64,000 nucleotides of DNA from Vibrio lentus. GTDB lineage: Bacteria; Pseudomonadota; Gammaproteobacteria; Enterobacterales; Vibrionaceae. Position 1 is the stretch's first letter; each line of letters starts with the position of its first letter. Shown piece after piece: positions 17,719-25,601 of the stretch. The notes under the pieces were generated by a model that saw only the letters and a list, made by a program, of their open reading frames with translations, was not told the origin of the DNA and did not search any database. The position numbers and the translations under genes are program-made. Location: assembly GCF_030409755.1 (NCBI RefSeq), contig NZ_JAUFQE010000002.1, positions 1,922,001 to 1,986,000 on the forward strand. The letters are read 5' to 3'.

Positions 17719-19053
17719 CTAAAGAATTGTTTCTTTCATGATGCGGAACGTTTGACCTTTATCGTCAATATCGCAATCAGTATCGATCGTAATGCCGTAG
17801 TTAGAATCTCTTTGGTATAAAGTTGACTCATTCTCATTAATTGACCAACTACTGCCATACATATTGAGATAGGCGCGCGAAACCGTCACCGCATTGCCGA
17901 ATACCAGTTTTTGCTCACGACAAGTATTCCGTTCAGCAGTGTAGTTTTCCTGCCACGTCTCATAGCTCTTTAGATCGTAAACTCGGTACAGGTCTTCACC
18001 CCAAATTTCAGCAGCGTTCTTTACATGCCAAAATTCTGCAGATGGAGCATCTCTGTAATACCCAGCTTCTCCCACAGCTTTTGTATTAATAGTCTGGACA
18101 ACCGAGTGGCCGATATCATTGCCTTCATCAACCGAGGTGTAATTCAACATATTGTGTGTCTGGCTCGATTCTTTGGTTTGGCTAAAACCAAAGCCTACTC
18201 CGAGACCAGCAGACGGACCATCTGATTTGCTCGCTTCAAAAGAGCCAGTAATATCGAAACTAAAAGACGTACTCTCAGCTAACGAAATCTCTTTGTTCAA
18301 ATTACTCGAACTTGGAAAGCTTTGCTGGTTCACAAACAGATTTCCATGTCGGCTTTGAGGGAGACAATGATCGTTGATTGTGTCGTCTTCACACCTCTCA
18401 CTTAAGTACTTCCAAGTCAACCTTGTTTGCTCTTCAAGATTGTTAGGTGCTTCATTAACCGCTCTGCGGTGCATCTGGTTGTAAGCATCCTCACCTGACA
18501 TGAAATTAAATTGAGAATTACCATGGAAGATCTGACCTAAGTATGCTTCTCGGTAATAAAAGTGTGGCGCAACTTTCTCATCTTCCCACTCGAAAAAATA
18601 GCCTCCGTCGGCAAGGGTTTGACGCGTGACATTCATGCTACCGTCAACCGCCATAATATAGTTAGTCTTATTTGACTGAGAAAACATCAACAAATCGATG
18701 GTACGTGCGACATCAACCTGTTCATGAATTTTGTACTTCTTCTTACCATAGCTATAAGCACCATTCTGAGAAGTGATAATAAATTGCTCTTCAATTTGAC
18801 CATCTTCTATTCTGGCATGCTGACAGAGGTTCGCAATTTTTCCAGGTAAACCCTGCTGCTCTAGGTGATTGTTAATGTATTCTACTTTGGCATTAAAGAT
18901 ATCACAGGCTGTCGCCGGATCATCGTACGCAACATACTCATCAGCCCCTTTGAAGTAGGCATCATCAATCCCAGGGATAGGAGATGCATTCGCATAGCCA
19001 GCTAACATGGAGACTGTTATCAAGCTTAAACTGAAGCGTTTTAATTTCATCAC
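17719..19053 (-). CDS. Secreted protein, possible beta-pore-forming cytolysin
   Basis: 444 aa with a signal peptide (about residues 1-24, cleavage near GYANA-SPI). No exact family is recognised. The middle (about residues 240-310) is a Ser/Thr/Gly-rich alternating stretch, ISLAESTSFSFDITGSFEAS and then GPSAGLGVGFGFSQTKESSQ. It resembles the amphipathic stem of leukocidin- or aerolysin-type toxins. Aromatic-rich segments follow, and several cysteines occur in the secreted part. It lies between a small gene and the 146-aa secreted protein, downstream of a sphingomyelinase and a ToxR-like regulator. The toxin role is inference. Confidence 0.65.
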   Translation of the reverse strand: MMKLKRFSLSLITVSMLAGYANASPIPGIDDAYFKGADEYVAYDDPATACDIFNAKVEYINNHLEQQGLPGKIANLCQHARIEDGQIEEQFIITSQNGAYSYGKKKYKIHEQVDVARTIDLLMFSQSNKTNYIMAVDGSMNVTRQTLADGGYFFEWEDEKVAPHFYYREAYLGQIFHGNSQFNFMSGEDAYNQMHRRAVNEAPNNLEEQTRLTWKYLSERCEDDTINDHCLPQSRHGNLFVNQQSFPSSSNLNKEISLAESTSFSFDITGSFEASKSDGPSAGLGVGFGFSQTKESSQTHNMLNYTSVDEGNDIGHSVVQTINTKAVGEAGYYRDAPSAEFWHVKNAAEIWGEDLYRVYDLKSYETWQENYTAERNTCREQKLVFGNAVTVSRAYLNMYGSSWSINENESTLYQRDSNYGITIDTDCDIDDKGQTFRIMKETIL

Positions 19054-19147
19054 TCGTTCCTTTTAACTGCATTTGCACCAATATCGATGCCTTTTAAAAT
19101 TAGCGAGTCAAAAGAATATATTCACAATTAAATAGTGATAAAAAAAT

Positions 19148-19411
19148 CTATTTTATTGTTGAATATTCCTGATTGATAATTAATTTGTTATTGAATACTT
19201 TATATCTCTCTGGAAAAGTTAAATCAGTAATTTCATATTCTTTATCCTTAAACCTTCGATAACAATGGGAAATAAGCCGACCTTGTTCTGTCCGAAATGA
19301 AAGACCGGAGTGTCCTATGTTAATTCTCTTTCGCCATACTAGTAGGTCTTCTAGCGAATCGACCTTCTCTATTTGAATTTGTATTTTTTCAAAGTATCCA
19401 TCAAAGTTCAT
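19148..19411 (-). CDS. Hypothetical 87-aa protein
   Basis: No family recognised. Hydrophilic, no signal peptide, rich in charged and aromatic residues (VWRKRINIGHSGLSFRTEQG). It sits between the sphingomyelinase and the putative cytolysin on the same strand. The AT-rich base use matches the locus. It could be a small regulator or an immunity/chaperone-like factor; no evidence decides. Confidence 0.5.
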   Translation of the reverse strand: MNFDGYFEKIQIQIEKVDSLEDLLVWRKRINIGHSGLSFRTEQGRLISHCYRRFKDKEYEITDLTFPERYKVFNNKLIINQEYSTIK

Positions 19412-19563
19412 AATTCAATATCTGACTAAAGCCAAAACCTTTCCAACTCGTTTTTATAATTCAGGTCTTTATGAAAACCAATTTTCAACACACTATGATT
19501 CTCGAAAATTCAGCCAATCATTAACTGACCAATCGATAAATAAGTACATTGTTTTTATATTGT
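19412..19563. other. AT-rich spacer with probable promoter for the 87-aa gene
   Basis: Together with the 19564-19749 stretch this is a 338-bp gap. Apart from the terminator at 19564-19590 I see no gene or repeat. Confidence 0.3.
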
Positions 19564-19590
19564 AAAAAGCTACATTATTGTGGCTTTTAT
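19564..19590 (-). terminator. Terminator after the sphingomyelinase gene
   Basis: Stem AAGCTACA / TGTGGCTT (one G-U pair), A/T runs on both sides. It separates the sphingomyelinase unit from the downstream genes, so those probably have their own promoter. Confidence 0.7.
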
Positions 19591-19749
19591 TTTAGCGATA
19601 GTGGCAGCAGAAGAGCAGAGCCGACTAACCGCACTACCCTCCACAATCACTGAACACACTCTAATTTTTGACTATTTACAATAAACCAAATGAGTCAAGT
19701 AGTACTGAAAATCAAGTGATTTCAAGAAAAATCAACATTTAGAATATGT

Positions 19750-21237
19750 TCATTTATAAGTTAGACTCAATTCCCAGTCAGAGAATTCAAAGTTATCCAT
19801 CTCAATAATGAACAGCCCATTTTCGCTAACTGGCAGCTCCTTAGTCGCTTTGATGTACGTATTTATAGGCTCAAGATATTTGTCCGCTGATGTCCACAAA
19901 TGATGCGCATGATCATAAATATATACGACATCACCATTCTGGATGCAGCTTTCGGATTCTGTTAGGCGGCTGATCTTCATGAAGTCAGAAGAGTCGTGAT
20001 CTTCGGTATAATACGTATTACGACTATAGGTCCAGTAGTAATCTTTATAATCATCTTTCCTTGAGATCTGAACATAGTCATTGTCGTGAATACAAGTACC
20101 ATTATATGGATGCCAGTTATCTAACTTAAACTTAGCGTTGGATTGCTCTCCATCACGACCGTAGGTAAGCCAGCCATTAGGCACATTTGGATCCGCGTAA
20201 ACATATTCTCCAGTCGATCGATGCTTTAACCTGATTGAGTTATATGGCTTATTGATTGGACGCACACTATGAATTGGCGTGCTTTCATCTGCATACTCAA
20301 ACGCAGCGACAGGGAAATGGTCTGAATACTCATAAAAGTAATACGGCTCCTGTGTGCCAGGTAAAGCAACTCTATCCGATGCGATATCTAACACTTGGTT
20401 ATGCCAATTCTTGGGTTGCTTGTGGCTACGCTCGACCAAAACATAGTCAAGTAATTGCCCTTTTAGATCAGAATAGTTTGCGTGTGCTAAACCATTTACT
20501 GCAGGGTTCCATGAGTAAGGCGCACCAGCGTAATTGGTCGGCTCTGATACATTTAAGGTCTCGAGCATTGAAGAAAACTCTTGTGAGTCCTTTGCTACAT
20601 TTAAATCACCAGCAATAAAAAACATTTCGTCAGCTGAGCGGTTTGCCCCCAAAATATAGCTCTCTATTTGTGCAAACTGGTCTTGTCTAACCACAGAAGG
20701 AGGAGTGTTGCAGGTATCATCGTCGGCTTGAACGTGAGTGCCGATAATATTGTATCTCTCTCCACCTTTATTAATGACGGTATGTATAAAACCTTTTTGG
20801 GATGCCCAATCTGCACCACACCCATCTCTGAAGATCACTTGTGACTTATACTCAATCGGATATTTACTGAATACAATCACGCCGCCATCATCAAGAGATG
20901 TCGATCGCCAACCTTCAGTGTGATCCCAACCATTTTTTGTACGGCCCAAGACAGGAGTTAGATATCCAAACTTCTGAGCTAGTGCATCGATAAGTATTTG
21001 GCTCGCTTGGTTGTCGAACACTTCGTTAAATATAACCACATCGGTATCATCAAAAACCGAAGAGTTCGCCAATAACTGTGCTCGTTTATTTGGATTAGTC
21101 CCACCAACGAAAACGCCGAGACGATGATCCAGCATATAAACGTTATAATTCATTATCTTAGGGGGTGAGCTGATCTCCTCAGCTAGCGAATTAAGACTGA
21201 TCAGTATGAGCAAGACTGATATTAGATATTTAGTCAT
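19750..21237 (-). CDS. Secreted neutral sphingomyelinase C with C-terminal extension
   Basis: 495 aa. DNase I-fold phosphodiesterase that cleaves membrane sphingomyelin, a haemolysin family. The ATG at 21237 (MTKYLISVLLILISLNSLAEEI) gives a signal peptide and has an AGGAG site upstream. Catalytic markers: MNYNVYMLD, metal-binding Glu in FNEVFDN, GTHVQADDDTC, AGDLNVAKDS and YSDHFPV with the general base His. The catalytic domain ends near residue 330. A further ~150 residues (PYNSIRLKHRSTGEYVYADP onward) look like a beta-rich binding domain, possibly beta-trefoil, which may target the enzyme to membranes or glycans. Transcribed right after the ToxR-like pair. Confidence 0.88.
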   Translation of the reverse strand: MTKYLISVLLILISLNSLAEEISSPPKIMNYNVYMLDHRLGVFVGGTNPNKRAQLLANSSVFDDTDVVIFNEVFDNQASQILIDALAQKFGYLTPVLGRTKNGWDHTEGWRSTSLDDGGVIVFSKYPIEYKSQVIFRDGCGADWASQKGFIHTVINKGGERYNIIGTHVQADDDTCNTPPSVVRQDQFAQIESYILGANRSADEMFFIAGDLNVAKDSQEFSSMLETLNVSEPTNYAGAPYSWNPAVNGLAHANYSDLKGQLLDYVLVERSHKQPKNWHNQVLDIASDRVALPGTQEPYYFYEYSDHFPVAAFEYADESTPIHSVRPINKPYNSIRLKHRSTGEYVYADPNVPNGWLTYGRDGEQSNAKFKLDNWHPYNGTCIHDNDYVQISRKDDYKDYYWTYSRNTYYTEDHDSSDFMKISRLTESESCIQNGDVVYIYDHAHHLWTSADKYLEPINTYIKATKELPVSENGLFIIEMDNFEFSDWELSLTYK

Positions 21238-21339
21238 GGTTAGTGCATCTCCTATTAAACTGAGATGCATCCTCCCATAATGACACAATTGATAATAATG
21301 AAATAGACCTAAAAAAAATATCAAACCATAGTTAAAATA

Positions 21340-21861
21340 TTAATAGTCACCATAAAAACCTTCAATTGGTAAAGCCTCAACTTTTACAGCAACCATTTTC
21401 TTTACAGGACTATTTGAAATGATAATCATATATTGGTTCGGCAACTCTTCAACAACTTGAACCGATTTAAAAAATGATAGCTTTTTTCGCGCTTCAATAT
21501 ATTTATCATAAACGAGCATGTCGTCATCATGTTCAAAATCAATGTCTCCATGATCAACGCGTTCTTCACGCAAGCTTACATTAAATAGCCCATTACTCTT
21601 GCGAATGAATTTTCCTTTTGTGTAAATATCTAAGGTGTTATTGAGTCCAGCTTCTTTTATAATCGTAACCGCCTCAAAATTTCCATCACTGATCACGACG
21701 TCCATGTGCTCCGTGGCCATATAGTCACCATCTATTGTCATATAAAGGGTCGTAGAGTTGACCAAAACATTATTTTTCGAACGTAGACTATATGCAATGG
21801 AAACCAGCATTAAACAAAGACAACACAGAAGAAAGTAAACACTTTTATTTTTAGTGAACAT
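21340..21861 (-). CDS. Small membrane partner of the ToxR-like regulator (ToxS/VtrC-like arrangement)
   Basis: 173 aa from the ATG at 21861; an upstream start at 21921 would overlap the regulator by 71 bp. One N-terminal membrane segment (YFLLCCLCLMLVSIAYSL) is followed by a periplasmic beta-rich domain. The start overlaps the regulator stop by 11 bp, which indicates coupled translation. This is the layout of ToxR/ToxS and VtrA/VtrC, where the second protein completes a periplasmic sensor. Sequence identity to either is not evident by eye. Confidence 0.7.
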   Translation of the reverse strand: MFTKNKSVYFLLCCLCLMLVSIAYSLRSKNNVLVNSTTLYMTIDGDYMATEHMDVVISDGNFEAVTIIKEAGLNNTLDIYTKGKFIRKSNGLFNVSLREERVDHGDIDFEHDDDMLVYDKYIEARKKLSFFKSVQVVEELPNQYMIIISNSPVKKMVAVKVEALPIEGFYGDY

Positions 21862-22663
21862 AGCGACTAAGCTCCGCTTTAACCATACCAACCAGATCAT
21901 CCGTTGATTGAGGAGATTCAAACAAAACCACTAAATTGACAGGCGGTGCCAGTGGCTTGAGTATTACAATAGATAAACTTTCTTGAGAATGAGCAAGGAT
22001 CAATCGGCTTAACCTACCTTGTTTAACTTCTTGAGAAACCAAAAGCTTAACGCCTTTTGCAACCAATTTGGCCTCTTCTTCATTATCACAATAGACAGTT
22101 AAAGCTTCGCTAGAAAACATTTTAGTCAGTGGAAGCCAGCTCGTTAACTTAGGGGCTTTTGCAGTGAACACCAACGGAAACAATGCCGCAATCGCTATGA
22201 ATAAGCAGCCTAGAACAATATAGATTTGGTTACGTCCGAATGTGAATCGTGTTTTTTTTTCAGAACTCTCTTCAAAGCTCTCAGTCTTACAACTTGGGTC
22301 CCCAGCTAATAAGTTGTCTTGGTTATCTGATTTATCATCATCGTCTTCTAGCCACGACACCGCCTCACTTTCAAGTTTATAACCAACCTTAGCGACCGTT
22401 TTTAGATACTTTTGTTGCTTCCCATTATCCTCAAGCAAAGTACGTATCGCGCTGATCGATTGTGTCAGTGAGCCTTCAGAGACATGTTTTCCTGGCCAAG
22501 CTCTTTTCAACAAATCTTCTTTAGTATTAATTTTTCCAGCGTTTTCACACAACATTAGAATCACAAGATGATCGTGATAGCCGATGCGCTTTTCTTCATT
22601 TTTGAGTAAATCAGTCACTAACGGGTGGTCTAAGTGGATTAACCAATTATTTACTTTGTACAT
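21851..22663 (-). CDS. ToxR-like transmembrane transcriptional regulator
   Basis: 270 aa. Residues 1-100 form an OmpR/PhoB-type winged helix (NTKEDLLKRAWPGKHVSEGSL, ISAIRTLLEDNG, YLKTVAKVGYKLE). There is a charged linker, one membrane segment near 146-166 (IYIVLGCLFIAIAALFPLVF) and a ~100-residue periplasmic domain with one cysteine. There is no receiver domain, so signal sensing is probably direct through the membrane. It heads a run of secreted-protein genes on the same strand and is the likely local activator. Confidence 0.85.
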   Translation of the reverse strand: MYKVNNWLIHLDHPLVTDLLKNEEKRIGYHDHLVILMLCENAGKINTKEDLLKRAWPGKHVSEGSLTQSISAIRTLLEDNGKQQKYLKTVAKVGYKLESEAVSWLEDDDDKSDNQDNLLAGDPSCKTESFEESSEKKTRFTFGRNQIYIVLGCLFIAIAALFPLVFTAKAPKLTSWLPLTKMFSSEALTVYCDNEEEAKLVAKGVKLLVSQEVKQGRLSRLILAHSQESLSIVILKPLAPPVNLVVLFESPQSTDDLVGMVKAELSRYVH

Positions 22664-22879
22664 AAATTAGCCTTGAAAAATGAATAACCATAATATTTAT
22701 ACAAATATAATTTTCATGGATAAATATTGGGGTTATTTAAAATAATTTTTATATGTCACTTGATTCATTCAACCATTTACCACTAACCGAACGTTAACAG
22801 GATTAATTAAATGGTTATTTAAAAAGGCAAAATAAGTAACTTTTTTGTAAACGCAACTATATATAAAAAAAGCGTCGCC
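22664..22879. other. AT-rich promoter region of the ToxR-like gene
   Basis: Very AT-rich, with long A and T tracts of the kind bound by H-NS and ToxR-type proteins. No motif can be assigned firmly. Confidence 0.35.
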
Positions 22880-23020
22880 ATGAAACAAAAAAAACTAAAA
22901 TACATATATTCCAAACTTGATAACTATTTCATAAAAAAAGAGAGTGGATTTCATTCGATTGTTAAAGAATATTACAATTTAACTCAAAAATTGACTTACA
23001 ATTACAGGAAATGTAAGTAG
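22880..23020 (+). CDS. Possible 46-aa basic peptide
   Basis: ATG frame reading MKQKKLKYIYSKLDNYF and ending KCK, rich in Lys, Tyr and Asn. It is divergent from the ToxR-like gene in a 1.1-kb gap. There is no good ribosome site, and the base composition alone could produce such a frame. Doubtful. Confidence 0.25.
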   Translation: MKQKKLKYIYSKLDNYFIKKESGFHSIVKEYYNLTQKLTYNYRKCK

Positions 23021-23320
23021 TTTTTTGTTCTTACAAAAAAAAACCTCTAGCTACACGTTCGCTCAAAACCTCATTTACAACAAATTAATCTCCGCGGATT
23101 AAGTTTGGTGTCCGGTTCATTTTCATCGTGCAACTTTTCACGTGTCGAGAGATATAGCCAAGCTTTTAATAATTGCTAGCCTAGCACGCCGCTCCGTACC
23201 TAGGTTCATTACGCCTGACTCGAAAAGCTCCCCACCCACTCACAAGAAATACGGAGGTTTACGTTAAAACCGTTAATTTCCTGCTTAAGAAATACATCTC
23301 CTACAACCCAAAAACTTCCA

Positions 23321-23665
23321 TACTGCGCGGTGTTAGATGTGGCACTTTTGAACATCAATGAAAACCACAACTTCATTCAGTCGATCATCTATGGTTTCGG
23401 CGCAGCGGTTGGTTTCTCTCTTGTTCTGACGCTATTTGCTGCGATGCGTGAACATATCGCGGTTGCTGATGTTCCAGTACTATTTCGATCATTACGCTAT
23501 CCATTTTAGCCGCTGTTTTGGCGTTATTTTGGCTTTGCTTCTATTCGCTTTAAAGTGGAAATCGATCCTATCGTCGATCAAATTGATACTATTCTACCGC
23601 AGGCTCAATGTGCCTTTTTGCATTTTGGCTACAACAGAACTCGATAAGCTCGCTGTTAGTTGACC
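23321..23665 (+). pseudogene. Decayed rnfA-rnfB fragment
   Basis: About 150 bp from 23321 is almost identical to the 3' half of rnfA (33678-33835), including ATCAATGAAAACCACAACTT. It then jumps, with about 130 bp missing, to the start of rnfB (matching 33958-34060), and ends in a weaker match to later rnfB codons. Frames are broken. It lies in the same orientation as the intact rnf operon 10.3 kb away, with the galactoside genes in between. Confidence 0.9.
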
Positions 23666-23674
23666 AACACCCAT

Positions 23675-23701
23675 AAAAAAACGCCTCACAAGGAGGCGTT
23701 T
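23675..23701 (-). terminator. Terminator of the sugar transporter gene
   Basis: Stem AACGCCTC / GAGGCGTT, ACAAG loop, T-run on the minus strand. Confidence 0.8.
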
Positions 23702-23753
23702 GAGCTGAGCGACTAAACTGAGCTTTATTCTAGGTTAGACGTCGTTTTAGCGG

Positions 23754-25127
23754 TTATGCTTCTGCTGTAACAACATTAGTCTGAGTGTCACTACCCGCTT
23801 GGTCTTGATCAAACCCTTCATGCAGGTGGTAGTAACGCTTATAAACCAGAGCACTTACCATCATGAGAATCGCTGGTAAACCTACCATCATAAACTGCAG
23901 TCCCATGATAGTGCTGTCAGACTGTTCCACGTTTGGTACATAACCCACCACAGACAAGCCCATACCAACAATAAAACCACCAGCCGCGCCTGCAAACTTA
24001 ACAAGCATCGTTTGAACAGAGAAGATAACACTCTCACTGCGACGACCTGTTTTGTGTTCACCGTAATCAACAACGTCAGCAAGCATTACGGTTTGCAGTG
24101 CGTTAGCGATACCCACACCAAACTTGATTGCAGCACCCGCGATACCGATTAGAATCGCGTTACCTGGAGCGATAAAGCCCATGATAAGTAGAGTGATACA
24201 AGACAGCACTGGGAAGCCACAAGCCATAACCCATAGGTGCTTGCGTGGTAACACTGATGCAATACGAGGGAACAAGAATACGCCTGCAACTTCAGCGATA
24301 CCTGCCACCATCATATAAACGGGGAACAAGTCAGCGTTGCCTAATGCGTAAGAGAAGTAGTAAATCGCAAAACCACCAACTAGCAAGTTTGCTATTTGGA
24401 AAGATAATACCGTACCAATAAGTGCTTTTAGTTGATCATTCTTACCAATGATAACCAGTACATCTTTAAAGCTGAAGCGCTCAGCTGGTTTAGCATTTGC
24501 TGGTGCCGATTTTTCTTTTACGTTGCGCGCAATCAAGAATGCACTCATCACGAACAGAACAGCAATCAACATAGCAACGTTGAAGAAGCCTTGTCCTTGG
24601 TCGCCATCACCCAGTTTACCGACAATGTGTAGCCCGTAAGTACCCGTAATAAACCACGCCAAACTAGCAAACAATCGTGGCCAAACAACCAGTTTTTCAC
24701 GCTCTTGACGAGAGCTCGATAGTGCAGGAATCAAAGACCAGTATGGAATATCCATAATCGTGTACGTAAGGCCCCACAGAATATAAGCAGCCGCTGCATA
24801 AATGTATAACATAGTGCCTTCAAACATATGCGTACTAAAAAGGCCAACAAGCACTACAGCATTCAACAGAGTTCCAATCACTATCCAAGGACGGAATTTA
24901 CCAAACTTAGAGCGCGTGTTATCAACGATAACGCCCATCATTGGGTCGGTCACCGCGTCGATAATGCGCGCGGCCAAAAAGATAGTACCCACGAACGCCG
25001 CTGACAGCCCAGCAACATCAGTGAAGTAAAACATTAAAAAGATGTAGATTGGAGCACAGGCAAAGTCTTTACCTAAAGCCCCTAGTCCATACGATAATTT
25101 GGTTTGTAGAGTAATTTGATCAGACAT
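23754..25127 (-). CDS. Galactoside:cation symporter (GPH family)
   Basis: 457 aa, about 12 membrane segments. Glycoside-pentoside-hexuronide:cation family, related to MelB/LacS/YicJ. The N-terminus LSYGLGALGKDFACAPIYIFLMFYFTDVAGL and the RIIDAVTDPMMGVIVDNTRSKFGKFRPW loop are the family signature. Next to alpha- and beta-galactosidase it most likely imports melibiose-, raffinose- or lactose-type sugars with Na+ or H+. A GalR-type operator lies at 25320. No PTS IIA-like tail is present. Confidence 0.9.
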   Translation of the reverse strand: MSDQITLQTKLSYGLGALGKDFACAPIYIFLMFYFTDVAGLSAAFVGTIFLAARIIDAVTDPMMGVIVDNTRSKFGKFRPWIVIGTLLNAVVLVGLFSTHMFEGTMLYIYAAAAYILWGLTYTIMDIPYWSLIPALSSSRQEREKLVVWPRLFASLAWFITGTYGLHIVGKLGDGDQGQGFFNVAMLIAVLFVMSAFLIARNVKEKSAPANAKPAERFSFKDVLVIIGKNDQLKALIGTVLSFQIANLLVGGFAIYYFSYALGNADLFPVYMMVAGIAEVAGVFLFPRIASVLPRKHLWVMACGFPVLSCITLLIMGFIAPGNAILIGIAGAAIKFGVGIANALQTVMLADVVDYGEHKTGRRSESVIFSVQTMLVKFAGAAGGFIVGMGLSVVGYVPNVEQSDSTIMGLQFMMVGLPAILMMVSALVYKRYYHLHEGFDQDQAGSDTQTNVVTAEA

Positions 25128-25543
25128 AGTATTTCCTTCAGGCGCGTAACTTCATCTCCTAACAGACGTTGAAACGCTTACCTTTTATTTATAATAATTT
25201 ATCCACTCAAGTTCTGTTTTAGAGCCACTCTGTGGTCGCTTCTTAAAACACTCAAGTATCAAGTCCGACGCTAATGTAACCATTCCAATGCACAGATACT
25301 GTGATCAACAACCACTGAGTGGAAACGTTTTCAGTCAAATATCTAAAGTGAGAGATCGAACAATAAAACACTCGAATTGATAGAGAATATCGCTAATTAA
25401 AGTGCTCAAAACAGTTCGTAGTGTGAAGTAACGCATGAGAACGATTACATAAGTGCAGTAGCACGCTGGGAATACCACAGTTCTCCAATCTATAAGGGTG
25501 CATCAAATTGATTAGATAGTTCATGACGGCTTATTAACGGCAA
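25128..25543. other. Promoter region of the symporter gene
   Basis: No gene. It contains the operator at 25320-25333, so the region serves as a long leader/promoter for the symporter. Confidence 0.4.
25320..25333. promoter_or_regulatory. GalR/LacI-type operator, symporter
   Basis: TGGAAACGTTTTCA, a near-palindrome around a central CG as bound by LacI-family repressors. It is the reverse complement of the sites at 27799 and 28477 and lies 193 bp upstream of the symporter start. Confidence 0.8.
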
Positions 25544-25571
25544 TAAAAAACCGCGTAGTTTCACCTACGCG
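25544..25571 (-). terminator. Terminator of the alpha-galactosidase gene
   Basis: Stem CGCGTAG / CTACGCG with a T-run on the minus strand. Confidence 0.75.
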
Positions 25572-25601
25572 ATCCGTCAAATATAAAGCCTATGCTAAAG
25601 C

